Origin: Conus ventricosus
Lineage: Eukaryota; Mollusca; Gastropoda; Neogastropoda; Conidae
Length of the DNA stretch: 64,000 nucleotides
Assembly (NCBI GenBank): GCA_018398815.1
Contig: CM031618.1
Span: 53,119,828 to 53,183,827 of the forward strand
Direction of reading: 5' to 3'
Both the position numbers and the translations under genes were made by a program. Each line of letters starts with the position of its first letter. The first letter of the stretch is position 1. This document shows positions 23,002 to 34,822 of the stretch, piece by piece. Below the pieces are notes generated by a model that saw nothing but the letters and a program-made list of their open reading frames with translations, was not told where the DNA came from and did not search any database.

Positions 23002-23895
23002 AAGCTTGTACACGGCCATCTTTGTCTTTGTGGTCAGTTTGGGATTTATCCACACTCTTTGTGCTAGGCGAGCAAGTGTTGTGGCTGCCTTCCCGATCCT
23101 CTTGTCGATCTCAGTGTCAACGGAGAGGTTATCGGTGATGGTGATCCCAAGGTAAGTGAACTGATGGATGGCATCAAGCTCATAGTCATCAATGGTGATG
23201 GCTGGTGGTGACGGCGTGTCTTGACCCAGGACATGACTGTCTTCTTTAGTGAGGCATGAGCCACGCATTTTCGCCAGGAGAAAGGGCTCAATTCTTTCCA
23301 CCTCAGAAGCCTCCGGCGTATACTCGGCATCTCCTGGCAAGATAGAGTGACCAACACCGAAGTCCTGTCTCGCGCTGGCCTCCCTACCATGTACACCCTG
23401 CTGAGACAGTGTCGGCTGCGGTGGCTGGGCCTCGTCCGCCGCATGGAGGATGGTCGCATCTCAAAAGACGTCCTCTATGGAGAGCTCAGAGAGAAGGGCA
23501 GAGATGCATCGGCCGCCCACAGCTGAAATACAGAGACGTTTGCAAGAGACGGGAAGGCGCTTGAGATCAGCACCGAGTCCTGGGAGGACCTCGCAGCAGA
23601 CTTGCAACAGCTGGAGAAGCACTGTCAAGAAACAGCTGCAGGTTGACGAAGACAAACTGACAGCTGCTGCAGCAGAAAAGCGAGCCCGCAGAAAGGGGAT
23701 GACAGCCAACAAACCAGTGTCAACGTACAGATGTGACCACTGCGACAGAGACTGCCACTCTCGCATCGGTCTCTACAGCCATAGGCGACGCTGCTCGGGT
23801 CGAGCAGACAGCCAGGACAGATAGCTAAGATTAAGTCGGATATACTTTATCCATGGTCAGCCACGACCGACGGAGGCCTACTACTATGGAGCTTG
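23002..23895. mobile_element. Zinc-finger LINE fragment, copy 2, with 5' inversion
   Basis: 23,284-23,826 reads on the plus strand as the post-RT end of the zinc-finger LINE: LNSFHLRSLRRILGISWQDRV, RWLGLVRRMEDGRISKD, ESWEDLAADLQQ, then a finger at 23,732-23,794 with spacing C-x2-C-x12-H and a final Cys. 23,002-23,283 reads on the minus strand as the adjacent upstream part: PSPPAITIDDYELDAIHQFT, GKAATTLARLAQRVW, KTKMAVYKL. Roughly 25 residues are missing between the two parts. This arrangement is the classic product of twin priming during LINE insertion. A stop at the SAAHS block and two frameshifts show it is dead. Confidence 0.85.
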
Positions 23896-24034
23896 GGTCG
23901 TGTTCTACGCAAACTGCCACAGAACAGCCACCACTGGACATCACCAGAGTCAATGCCGAATCTCTCCTGGTGAGGTAGACGAGGGGTGAGGGAGGGGGGG
24001 GGGGGGAGTTGGATCAAAGAAAATGGGGGAAACG

Positions 24035-24104
<70 letters not shown>
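24035..24104. repeat. (GA)n microsatellite
   Basis: Pure GA run following a G-rich tract. Confidence 0.95.
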
Positions 24105-24276
24105 TCGGAACATAGAAAAACTTGCTTCAAAGAAAGATTTAATTTTAGATGGAGCCTATGCTTCCAGTTTCTCCTTGTAGGCTATGTCATGCAAATGAGT
24201 TTTGAAAACAAGAAAAAGAACAACAAAAGGAAACAAAAGCATGATAAGTACAGGTAAACCTATAATGCACAAGCTT

Positions 24277-24277
24277 G

Positions 24278-24350
<73 letters not shown>

Positions 24351-24412
24351 CGTGCGTGCGTTCGTGCGTGCGTGCGTGCGTGCGCGTGCGTGCGTGTGTG
24401 TGTGTGTGTGGA
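24277..24412. repeat. (GT)n(GTGC)n microsatellite
   Basis: GT run of ~65 bases followed by GTGC units and another short GT run. Confidence 0.95.
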
Positions 24413-25159
24413 ATGGGGTGGGGGAGGGGATCGCCTGCCAATAGTGTCACAATATATATAGCTCTGTATGGAGAGCTTGCATTTGGACTGTTACAAAACA
24501 ACCCAGGATATTGTCACGCATAGGAGAATGACTATATACCTTCTGGGGGGGGGGGGGGGGTTCACATTAAAGCAGGGAAAACAGCCCCCACCTCCACCCT
24601 CCAACCCCCTATCACTACCTCCCCCCTTCCAAAACACAAACGCACACACACTTTTACGAATACTACACAATAATACTCTTGACATGTGAAATCTCCCCTC
24701 CACCCCCACCCCCCACCCCCACTCTCTCTCTCTCTCTCTCTTATTTGTTGTTTTTGTCTCGTTTGTTGTTTATTTTTTTACTTCCCAGGAGAAAAGACGA
24801 GACTAAAAGCTTAAGGAATATTCCTGTCACTAGCTAGAAAAGCACATTCTGTACATGTTATTGATGTGCTGAGCCGAAAACGTTACAGTGGCGATCGATC
24901 ACATTCGCAGAAACAGGGCATGTCAACAACTTCATTTTAAAGGCAAGCCTTCAAGACAAGTTGAAGAAACCTTCACAACTTCAAACACACGTCACCAGTC
25001 AATGAAAAAAATCAATGGGGAAAAAGCCCTCAGCAAATGTTCCATTGAACATTTTGTAAGCTAAGTGAATAGAGCGACCTCCCCCCACCCATCCACCCCA
25101 TGCCCACCCTCAGTATTCCGCAGGCGGTGCAAGTACGTTTTGCCTAATGAAGTTTTACC
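24413..25159. other. Low-complexity and unassigned sequence
   Basis: Poly-G (24,545-24,560), C-rich and CT-rich tracts, then unassigned DNA including the weak match to 21,150-21,300. No gene is seen. Confidence 0.35.
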
Positions 25160-25169
25160 CAGTCTTGTT

Positions 25170-27290
25170 TCGACCTGTCACGTTTCACACAATCACGTTT
25201 CGCCAGATCACGTTTCACCGAATGTGTCAACTTTCCCACTCGTGCTTCACGTTTCATCCGGTGTGTCTTCGTTCGCACACATCTATCACATTTTGACAGC
25301 ATCACGTTTCACTCAAAGCGTCTTCATTCCAACACATCCATCAGGTTATACCAGATCACGTCTCGCCGAGTGCGTCATCATTCCTACACTTGCTTCACGT
25401 TTCACTCAATGTGTCTTCATTCCCACACACATTATCACGTTTCACTCAATGTGTCTTCAGTCCCACACACATTATCACGTTTCACTCAATGTGTCTTCAG
25501 TCCCACAACACCATCACGTTTTACTCAATGTGTCTTCATTCACACATACCCATCACGTTTGACTCAATGTGTCTTCAATCACACATTATCACGTTTCACT
25601 AAATGTGTCTTCAGTCCCACACATCATCACGTTTCACTCAATGTGTCTTCATTCACACACATTATCACGTTTTATTCAATATGTTTTCATTCACACACAT
25701 TATCACGTTTCACTCAGTGTGTCTAAACACATATCCATCACGTTTCACTGAATGTGTCTTCAGTCCCACACACCATCACGTTTTACTCAGTGTGTCTTCA
25801 TTCACACACATTATCGCGTTTTACTCAATGTGTCTTCATTCACACACATTATCGCGTTTTACTCAATGTGTCTTCATTCTCACACATTATCGCGTTTTAC
25901 TCAATGTGTCTTCATTCTCACACATCATCACGTTTTATTCAATGTGTCTTCATTCTCACACATCACGTTTTATTCAATGTGTCTTCATTCTCACACATCA
26001 TCACGTTTCATCCAATGTGTCTTCATTCTCACACATCATCACGTTTTATTCAATGTGTCTTCATTCTCACATCATCACGTTTTATTCAATGTGTCTTCAT
26101 TCTCACACATTATCACGTTTTATTCAATGTGTCTTCATTCTCACACATCATCACGTTTATATTCAATGTGTCTTCATTCTCACACATTATCACGTTTTAT
26201 TCAATGTGTCTTCATTCACACACATTATCACGTTTCACTGAATGTGTCTTCAGTCCTACACACCAACACGTTTGACTCAATGTGTCTTCATTCTCACACA
26301 TTATCACGTTTTATTCAATGTGACTTCATTCTCACACATTATCACGTTTCATCCAATGTGTCTTCATTCTCACACATTATCACGTTTCATCCAATGCGTC
26401 TTCATTCTCACACATCATCACGTTTCACCCAATGTGTCTTCATTCTCACACATTATCACGTTTCATCCAATGTGTCTTCATTCTCACACATTATCACGTT
26501 TTATCCAATGTGTCTTAATTCTCACACATCATCACGTTTCACCCAATGTGTCTTCATTCTCACACATCATCACGTTTTTATTCAATGTGTCTTCATTCTC
26601 ACATTATCACGTTTTATTCAATGTGTCTTCATTCTCACACATTATCACGTTTTATTCAATGTGTCTTCATTCTCACACATTATCACGATTTATTCAATGT
26701 GTCTTCATTCACACACATTATCACGTTTCACTGAATGTGTCTTCAGTCCCACACACCATCACGTTTGACTCAATGTGTCTTCATTCTCACACATTATCAC
26801 GTTTTATTCAATGTGTTTTCATTCTCACACATTATCACGTTTCATCCAATGTGTCTTCATTCTCACACATTATCACGTTTCATCCAATGTGTCTTCATTC
26901 TCACACATCACGTTTCACCCAATGTATCTTCATTCTCACACATTATCACGTTTCATCCAATGTGTCTTCATTCTCACACATCATCACGTTTTATCCAATG
27001 TGTCTTCATTCTCACACATCATCACGTTTCACCCAGTGTGTCTTCATTCTCACACATCATCACGTTTCACCCAATGTGTCTTCATTCTCACACATCATCA
27101 CGTTTCACCCAATGTGTCTTCATTCTCACACATTATCACGTTTCACCCAATGTGTCTTCAGTCCCACACATCATCACGTTTCACTGACTGTGTCTTCATT
27201 CTCACTCACCATCACGTTTCATCCAATGTGTCTTCATTCTCACACATCATCACGTTTCATCCAATGTGTCTTCATTTCCAGACATCCATG
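25170..27290. repeat. 38-bp minisatellite
   Basis: About 53 units built on TCACGTTTTATTCAATGTGT and CTTCATTCTCACACATTA. The first ~250 bases are degenerate and the core is well conserved. The unit has no stop in any plus frame, so three overlapping long frames exist; each cycles through three units to give a 38-residue period. These are not genes. Sub-families alternate between TTTTATTC, TTTCATCC and TTTCACCC versions, with locally repeated blocks (compare 26,190-26,290 with 26,690-26,800) that suggest multi-unit duplications. Confidence 0.96.
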
Positions 27291-27379
27291 ACATTTTGTC
27301 CAAAACTACATGTTATTAAGCTGTTTAAAACCGTTTATTGTATAAAAGTTCAAAGCATTTTTGTTGCATAAATAATATA

Positions 27380-27494
27380 TGTGATAATGATGATATTAAC
27401 GACTACAACGATGATGATGATGATGGTGGTGTTGGCGGCGGCGGTGGTGGTGGTAGGATAGTGGCGGTGGTGGTGATTGTGGTGGTGGTGGTAG

Positions 27495-27534
<40 letters not shown>

Positions 27535-27600
27535 AGGACAAGAGCAACAACACTGACGATGATGATGATGAAAATGATGATCATGACGACGACGACAACG
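27380..27600. repeat. (GAT)n/(GGT)n trinucleotide repeat
   Basis: GATGAT, GGTGGT and GACGAC blocks; acidic, Met-rich and His-rich frames on both strands come from this repeat. Confidence 0.95.
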
Positions 27601-28394
27601 ATAGGACAACCACAAGTACGACTCTAGAAAATCAGTAGTCATCAACTCAGGGGTATTTATCAGACTGCGTATCATCAAATAATTGGGGGTAAGGGAAGGG
27701 AAGAGGTGGAGGAGAGAAATTGCCAGTTGGTTAACTGCGTTCACACCACATACTCAGAGCAAGTAACATTGGTTTCTCTCGTTTTATTTTTAATGAATTC
27801 CTGTTAACAGACACTGTGATCGTGAAAATCAGACAGAAATACTATGAAAATGGTGAACTGAGCAAACCGTGACTGGATTAATAAAAATAAAAATTTAAAA
27901 AAAACACGATGGATGGACCCTCTGCACCTCTGAACGTCTCTTTGTGGATCTCTCTGCACGTGGTCAACTTTGACGTTGGCATTTTTGTTTCCAATGCAGC
28001 AACTGCACGGAGCCAAAGGTGAACAACTAGGCGGAAAGATCAGAAGAGGCAGAGATAAGGACAATAAAACTTCGCCACGGAGAATCACAGCGAACAGCTA
28101 CAGCCTGGAACAGCAGGCGAACGAAAAGGGGAAGTGAGCAAAACGGCAGCCACGAACCGGAAGGAAACCAACTCACACGGTACTGGCGCAAGCGCAGCCA
28201 CAGCACAGAACAGCCCTTGCCTTGATAGAAAAAAAAAAGAAAGAACTCGACCTTCTAAGACACGACCCCACACCACTACGGGTTCAACTTGCTACTGAAG
28301 AGAACGCCGTACTGAAGAATGAAGACCTCCACAGACAGAAAGTCAGAAGTGAACAGAAATTAAGACAGTCAAGAAACACCGAAGACGATGCGCA
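27601..28394. other. Unassigned stretch
   Basis: No coding potential beyond short open frames and no repeats shared with the rest of the window. Base composition is less extreme than in the neighbours, so a host exon or regulatory region cannot be excluded. Confidence 0.3.
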
Positions 28395-28398
28395 CTTT

Positions 28399-28440
<42 letters not shown>
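28399..28440. repeat. (GA)n microsatellite
   Basis: Pure GA run. Confidence 0.95.
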
Positions 28441-28441
<1 letters not shown>

Positions 28442-28919
28442 CATATTAATGCATGCGTAACTTATGTCCATTGATAACAGAAATTAGCAATACAAAGCAA
28501 AGAAAAAAAATTCCCGTCAACTGCTCTTCCTCTTGGTAGGAAACAGTTGAAAATTCTGATCTAAAAAATAAAAATTAAAAAAAAGAAGAATTTTCCACGT
28601 CTTCCTTTCGACCGATCAAGTGCGTGGAATGGAAATAGCGTGACTTGTGAATGTCGGCTTTGTTTAGAATGGACGTTATCTAAGAAACAACACAAAACTA
28701 TGAGGACCAAGGGTTTTTTTGTTGTTGTTTTTTCATGGATTTCTGTTCTTTTCCTTTCTTTTTGTCTTTATTCGTCTTACTTCCTACAACTTTTTTTAAG
28801 ACCTGGGGCAGAAGATTACGCAGAGGTTCTTGTAACGCACGTGCGTTGGTGCCTTCGTAGTGTTCCGTTTAACTTTTTTTTGTACTGAGAGAAATGGTTA
28901 CGGTGGGTGGGATGTTAAA
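28441..28919. other. Unassigned AT-rich stretch
   Basis: No supported feature is seen. Confidence 0.4.
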
Positions 28920-29190
28920 AGTGTGTGCGTGTGTGTGTGTGCGTGTGTGTGTGTGTGTGTGCGTGCGTGTGTATTCGTGTTCCGTTTGTTTTTCTTGTGT
29001 ATGCATGTGTGCGCGTGCAGGCACGCGCGCGTGTGTGGTGTTTATGTCGAGTGTGTGTGTCTGTGCGTGTGTGTGTATGCATGCGTGCGTGCGTGCGTGC
29101 ATGTGTGTGCGTGTGTGTCTCTATAAGTGTGTTTGCGTGTGTGGGTGAACGAGCGTGCAGTGTATGTACATGTACATGTACGAGCTTCAT
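28920..29190. repeat. (GT)n/(GTGC)n microsatellite region
   Basis: Several GT runs separated by short unique pieces, ending in a GTACAT repeat at 29,165-29,180. Confidence 0.9.
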
Positions 29191-29264
29191 TACTGCAAAG
29201 AATGAGAACATCTACATTTTAATTACTGTACATTTACTGTGAGGTGCACACAGCTTTCGCTCCA

Positions 29265-29430
29265 TGTCGCCCCCCCCCCCCCCCCCTCCCCCCTCCCCCC
29301 GCTCCAATCCCCATATCCTCCCCATGCCCTCTTATCCGGCCCACCTTTCCCTCCCTCATCTCACCCCCCTCCCTTTCACCATCATCCCTTTCTCCATCTC
29401 CCTCCTCGTCTCCTTCTGCAAATAGATTCC
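29265..29430. repeat. Pyrimidine-rich low-complexity tract
   Basis: A poly-C run (29,271-29,286) leads into C/T-rich sequence that gives Pro/Ser-rich frames. Confidence 0.85.
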
Positions 29431-29526
29431 CAGGGAGGTAAAGGGACCGCTCGGCTGAATCCTACGGTAATGGGTCGCTCTTCCTCGTTGTTGAATTCCA
29501 AGAACTGCCAGTCATTTGCCCGAGCA

Positions 29527-29528
29527 GA

Positions 29529-29562
<34 letters not shown>

Positions 29563-29635
29563 GGGGTGGTGATGGTAGTGATTGTTATGATGATGATCAT
29601 CATCATGGTGGTGATGATGATGATGATGATGACGA

Positions 29636-29669
<34 letters not shown>

Positions 29670-29730
29670 GACTGCGATGAGGATGATGGTGGTGGTGATG
29701 ATGATGACGATGGTGATGATGATGTTGTTC
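29527..29730. repeat. (GAT)n/(GGT)n trinucleotide repeat
   Basis: GATGAT and GGTGGT blocks with GACGAT interruptions. The 307-residue frame that spans it (29,239-30,162) combines this repeat with pyrimidine-rich tracts and is judged spurious. Confidence 0.95.
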
Positions 29731-29735
29731 ATTAA

Positions 29736-30839
29736 TACCCCATATTATGATCAATCATGCGCCTTCCAACTCACTATAAAAAAAAAGGGGGGGGGGGGGA
29801 CTGGAAAGAAAACAGCTAGGAAAGAGGAAAGTTACGCAGGACGGAAAGAAAGGGTTAAGAGAGTGCATGCAGGCCAAAACTCCACACACAAATACTCCAA
29901 CGCCATCGTCTCTCGGAAGAAGAAGGAGAAAAAAATATATCAGGAATACGCCCTTCCTTCAGCCATCGTTATTCCCCAGTTGACAGAGGACTGCGATTTG
30001 TCACAGAGAAATTCCTCATTTCGTTCCAAGGGCCGATACCAAAAACAAAAAAAAAGAGAGAGAGAAAAAAAAAAGATTCATCCCCGCCCAGACGACATCA
30101 AGATGGCTGACCGCACGACGCAGTCCTCCTCCGCAGTCACAACAGACAAAATTGTGGCGTAGCGGTGGTGGTGGAGGAGAGGAGAAGTTGAGGAAGGGGT
30201 GGTGGAGATGATCAAAGAATGAAGCAGGCTGGAAGCAAAGGAGCAGGAAGGAGGGGGGGGGATGGATGGGGGGGGGGGAGGAGGGCGATGGGAGGTGGAG
30301 AGGGGTGTTGAGGAGAGGGGGGGGGGGGGCTTATCAGAGACAAGACAGGCGGCAAATCGCCTTAACTGGCGTCCCCGGGTCGCTCTGATCCCTCTACAAA
30401 CATTCCTGCTCCGCCAGGAGATAATTGATTCCCTCGTCCCCCCCCCCCCCCCCCTGTTCTTGCTACCTTCTAACCTTTCCCCCCCAACGTACCCCTCCCC
30501 CCCCCCCCCAGCCCCCACCCCCCATCCCGTCCACCCCTACTGCTTTTCCGACAACCTTCCGTTCCCTTCTCCAACGCCCCCTCCCCCCCCCCCCCCTTCC
30601 CTTGTCTTCGTTACTGTATGTCTGTCTGTGTGTCTGTCCGTCCTTTTCCACTCGCATCCCTACCAGTTCTTCCCTCCTGGCTGTTCTTTTTATTGCCTGC
30701 CTGCCTGTCCGTCTGTCCCTCTCTCTCTCTCTCTCTGTTGTTGTAAACACATAATACAGGCGACAGAAATGAACGCATTCACGAATTCATGAACAGCAAC
30801 GGCAACAAGAGCACCACCATCCCAAGACTGCCGCAACAA
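29736..30839. other. Unassigned region with poly-G/poly-C tracts
   Basis: 30,090-30,165 contains an ATG in AAGATGGCTGACC, followed by 19 codons to a TAG. The AAGATGG core resembles both a good start context and a YY1-type site. 30,335-30,430 is relatively complex GC-balanced sequence between G- and C-runs. Neither can be assigned to a gene. Confidence 0.3.
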
Positions 30840-30844
30840 CAACA

Positions 30845-31035
30845 GCTACTACTACTACTACTATTTGTAACAATGATGATATTTGTATAGTGGTTATCAT
30901 AATGATGATAATGATGACAATGGTTATGATGATCTTGTTGTTGATGATGATGATGATGATGATGAGACGACGACAGTGATAATGATAATAATGATGATGA
31001 TGATGACGACGACGACACTGATGATGATGATGATG
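30845..31035. repeat. (CTA)n and (GAT)n trinucleotide repeats
   Basis: Short CTA block at 30,847-30,863, then GATGAT, GACGAC and AATGAT blocks. Confidence 0.93.
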
Positions 31036-31337
31036 TAGCTCCCGCTACAAACAGTACTGACAGTAAAGAATGTGTGTCGAAGTACGTTCCTCTTAGCTAA
31101 GTGTGTATGAACATATGGCCGTTCCATAAATCATTCCACAGGCGCTTGTAGCGCAACCAGCGATAACAACAATAATATCAAATATTAACAACAGCAACTA
31201 CTATGTGCAATCGTCGTCATGTTTATCAACAATGATGATACCAGAGATCTTGCACAGGCAGAAGGATAACTCTGATGACAACTGCATTGCCAAAATAGTG
31301 AGGACAGGAGTCTGGATCATGTCCCTTTGTTTGGGCA

Positions 31338-31408
31338 TGCTCTCTCTCTCTCTCTCTGTATGTATGTATGTGTGTGTGTGTGTGTGCGTGTGCGTGTGTG
31401 TGTGTAAG
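31338..31408. repeat. (CT)n(GTAT)n(GT)n microsatellite
   Basis: Three short simple-sequence runs in series. Confidence 0.92.
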
Positions 31409-31439
31409 ATCTCTGGCGTACCAAAGCAGCTGAGTAAGG

Positions 31440-32012
31440 TAAGGTAATGTTGCTTATAGCCCAGCCGACCGCAAAGGGCCATATCAGGACTGTCACCACG
31501 TTAAAATCAACTCACAAGTCATCAAACACATACACACACACACACCCCTTTCACACATCTCTTTAAAATACATCTTCTAAAAGCGTACCGGAAACTTCGT
31601 TAAAAATCTTTCTTCCGTAAAATCCTAGATCAGATTAAAAATGTTGATCTCTTTCAGAAACTCAAAGATCACGTCAGGTGGGACATCTCTAAACAGGTGT
31701 TTCATGGAGTCTGCTGTAAAGTGTTTATGTCTCACATCGTGCAAGTCCCAACAGTCTAAAAGAATGTGTTTCACTGTGAGTGGAACATGACATGGAATAC
31801 ACCACGGAGCTTCTTCACCTTTTAAAAGATAAGAATGGGTATAAAACGAGTGGCCTGTGTGCAAGCGGCACAAGACCGTTTCGTCTTTACGGCCGCCTCG
31901 GGAACATGGTAAAACCTCTTTCAGGTTTGGACGGATTTTAAATAGTTTGTAATCCGTCTGCAAGGTCCATTCCTCTTGCCAGAGGTCTTTGACATAATAA
32001 TTAACATTGGGT
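31440..32012 (-). mobile_element. LINE 3' end, copy 1 (RNase H region and CCHC)
   Basis: The minus strand encodes, from ~32,012 to 31,625, VKDLWQEEWTLQTDYKLFK, CRLHTGHSFYTHSYLLKGE and CIPCHVPLTVKHILLDC (31,801-31,751), ending FLKEINIFNLI and a stop. The last motif is C-x2-C-x7-H-x4-C. This matches the C-terminal end of I/Jockey-type non-LTR elements that carry an RNase H domain. The 3' untranslated part runs to ~31,440 and includes ATATGGCCCTTTGCGGTCGG. A second copy of the same 3' end lies at 40,388-40,560 on the plus strand. Confidence 0.75.
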
Positions 32013-32317
32013 TTTGATCAGCGTGACAGACCTGCGTCCTTATACCTGCTGCTGGAATTCTGTCCTTTGTTCCTCGCTTTCCTTTTCTTTTCTTTTTCTT
32101 TTCTGAATATTTTTTCCTCAAAATTTGCACGATTTCAGCAATATCTTATTCATTTTGAAATTAGCATATATAAAACCAAAATAATACAAAGAAACTGAAG
32201 CTGTATCTTGACTGAGCTTCCTATTCCTGCTATGTAGTTACCTTGCAAAAAGAAAATATCCATTTTCGGCGAGAAAAAAAAAATCTGCGATAAGAATAAG
32301 TGGCAACATTAGTATCA

Positions 32318-32495
32318 TCATCATCATCATCTTTTTTTTAATATTATCATTAAAAATGTTTCCGTAGCGCCAATCCTCAGTTTGAGACCAAGCTCTAGGC
32401 GCTTTACAGTCCACACTTTCCTTGACACAAACTGGCCGCATACCTGGGTAGAGCCGACATAAGAGCTGCCTGCTAGCGCTGCGTTCAGTCGTCCC
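32318..32495 (-). mobile_element. SINE-type 3' tail, copy 1
   Basis: On the minus strand the order GGCAGCTCTTA, CTACCCAGGTA, AAGCGCCTAGAGCTTGGTCTC and GGCGCTAC, ending in a (GAT)n tail, matches 58,596-58,765. Retroposons with such tails end in short tandem repeats. No tRNA head is found next to this copy. Confidence 0.7.
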
Positions 32496-32604
32496 CCGTA
32501 TCATTCAGTCTGATAATCAATTAGTTCTTTCATCTATATTTTCATTTTTTCGGTGCATTCTATGTGTATACGTATCGTCCATACAATGCCCTCGCTTGGT
32601 TAGA

Positions 32605-33235
32605 CCGTGCTGAAGGTATACAGAGCAACTGTTCTCCCCACACTCCTCTACGCATACCAAACGTGGACAGTGTACAACGTGGACAGAGGATTGTTACACA
32701 TGAAACGGCAGGGCAAAATCCCAGACACGGAGGTGCTTGACCAAGCAGACCTGCCGTGCGTCCACGCCATCCTCATGCTGTCTCTGCTTCGATGGGCAGG
32801 TCATGTAGCTCGCATGCCAGACCATACCCACGAGATTCTTCTTCTCCGTGAGCTGCAACAAGGAGTGCCTTCTCATGAAAGTCAGAAGAAACGCTTCAAA
32901 GACACTCTCAAAGCATACCTGGAAACATTGAACATCAACCCCGTTCCATGGGAACAAACTGCTATGGATCGAGCTAGATGGCGCCACTACTATCCACAAG
33001 GGCGCCAGGTTATGTGGAGAAAGGAGGACAGCTGCAGCACAGCAGAAGAGCCAGGCAAGGAAAGCCCGCGCCAGCAAGCAAGAGGTCTCCCACATTCCCT
33101 GTCAAAGCTGTCACCGCACATTCCGTGCACGCAACGGTTTGATCCGCCACCTGCGTATCCACAAAATCGTCTCCCCCCCCCCCCCCCTCAACCCCAAGAT
33201 GACTGAAGTGGTCTTCGTCGACTCAACAACAAACC
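32605..33235 (+). mobile_element. Zinc-finger LINE fragment, copy 3
   Basis: A 5'-truncated copy starts in the post-RT region with LKVYRATVLPTLLYAYQTWT, followed by a deletion of about 25 residues, then MKRQGKIPDTEVL, LRWAGHVARMPDHTHEILLL, KRFKDTLKAYLETLNI and, after a frame change, CQSCHRTFRARNGLIRHLRIH (33,100-33,162). That is an exact C-x2-C-x12-H-x3-H finger. A tail with GTGGTCTTCGTCGACTC and AACAACAAAC resembles the end of copy 1. A 13-base C run (33,175-33,187) follows the finger. Confidence 0.85.
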
Positions 33236-33929
33236 TGCATCAGCGGACAAAGAATCCTCGAGATTTTCACCTGCATTTTCAGAACACAACGGAAGCAGTG
33301 ACTTTCATGATCATCCGAATTAAACTAGGGACAGCCAACACCTCCAAAGAAGTTGAACGGTGCTGTTGCGTTCACTCCGACCGAACCTGAATTCATCGTC
33401 TGTCTCTTGATATATTCCCGAAACTATTACAGCCACATCGACACTGTACTTACCGGAATCATCATCGTCTCTGCAATCAGACAGATGCCAGCTGCAGATT
33501 TCTAGCTCAATTTGTTGCCGAGTATTAACATAGTACGTATCTCTAATCCCCCACTAATCTCCCCCGCCCCCTCCCTCCGTAACTCGTTCACTGAAAATCT
33601 GACGGATTAGTATATTTTGATACCCTTAATACGATCTTATTTTCATAAGATCTATGTTCTGTTTCTTATGAATTTTATGAAAGTGTCAAAAACGGTGTCT
33701 GGCAATGTTAAAGTGAAAAAAAGGCTCGGCTCTAAAGTCTTTGGTCTGGTCTTCATCAAAATTGAACGGGTCCAGCCTTGAGCCATATTTCATCTTTCCG
33801 CCAAGTTTGGTGACATTCGGTTTGGTAGCAATTACGTCATCTCGCTGATAGACAAACCAACAAGTCGACAGACGGGGTAGGGCAACATTTACTTCCAGTG
33901 ATTATGACATCAGTAACGATCATTATGAA
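33236..33929. other. Unassigned stretch
   Basis: 33,730-33,880 contains an ordered sequence (AAAATTGAACGGGTC, ATTTCATCTTTCCGCCAAG, GACAAACCAACAAG) that looks like a dispersed repeat from its style. No second copy is present here to prove it. Confidence 0.25.
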
Positions 33930-34080
33930 AATTATAATAATGACGACGATGATGATGATGATGACGACGATGATGATGATGATGACAGTAGTAGTAGTAG
34001 TAGTAGTGATGGTGGTGGTAGTAGTAGCAGTAGTAATAGAAGTAGTAGTAGTGTAGTGGTGGTGGTAACAGTAGTTATAG
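33930..34080. repeat. (GAT)n/(AGT)n trinucleotide repeats
   Basis: GATGAT/GACGAT blocks then AGTAGT and GGTGGT blocks. A related AGT array is at 34,338-34,450. Confidence 0.93.
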
Positions 34081-34185
34081 TAGTAGAACTTGACGCAGCA
34101 ATGGTAGTTTCAAAACGAAGTGACTGATGGCGGAAAATGAAGCAAAATTTAGAAAGAAAATGAGGTTAGTTACCGCCACAGATAC

Positions 34186-34255
34186 AGACAAACAGATTGC
34201 AGACCAAAACACAATGCATTTCGACCTCTTGGGTGTTCTTCGTGCAAGAACAAGT
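34186..34255. repeat. Diverged half copy of the hammerhead-like foldback
   Basis: ACCAAAACACAATGCATTTC, GACCTCTTGGGTGTTCTTC and GCAAGAAC align with the left arm of the foldback at ~1405-1455. Only one arm is seen. Confidence 0.6.
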
Positions 34256-34469
34256 AACATTTTAGGACAGTGAAAACAAAGAACGAGAAACCACTTATCT
34301 TCTCACATTCGGCACAAAATGGCTGTTGGTAAGAATGGCAGTTGTAGCGGTAGTGGTAGTAGTAGTAGTAGTGGCTGTGTTTGTAGTAGTAGTAGTAGTA
34401 GTAGTAGTATGGAAGTAGTGATAGTAATAATCATAATAGTAGTAATGATGATGATGATCACGATCATTA

Positions 34470-34612
34470 TCACGATGATACCAACAGCATCAAGAAGAAA
34501 CAGAAAAAAATATGGTTTTGTCAATGTTTAAAAATAATAATGGCAACGATAATGATGATTACGATCATGATCACGATGATACCAACAGCATCAAGAAGAA
34601 ACAGAAAACATA
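34470..34612. repeat. Two-copy tandem duplication (~100 bp)
   Basis: The segment from CACGATGATACCAACAGC to the AGAAACAGAAAA end occurs at 34,472 and again at 34,573. Confidence 0.85.
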
Positions 34613-34822
34613 GTATCGTGTAAACTGTTTACAATGAAGACCACTCTTTGTTCTCCTTTTCTGTGGGCCCAGACGACTACGAGTCACAATATATGTAGCC
34701 ATGTATAGTAGTAGTAGTAGTAGTGTAGGGACGTAATCAATACATAGGCCGTTAAGCCTTTCAATGTCCCCTCGTGTTATTATACTTTTATGACAGGGTT
34801 GAAAATGCATGCAATATAAATT

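Noticed and set aside
29239..30162. 307-residue plus-strand frame with an acidic Asp-rich block
   Set aside because: It combines a poly-C tract, a (GAT)n repeat and A-rich sequence, and no conserved domain is visible.
30102..30162. First coding exon starting at AAGATGGCTGACC
   Set aside because: The frame stops after 19 codons, with no convincing splice donor before the stop; kept only as a weak note.
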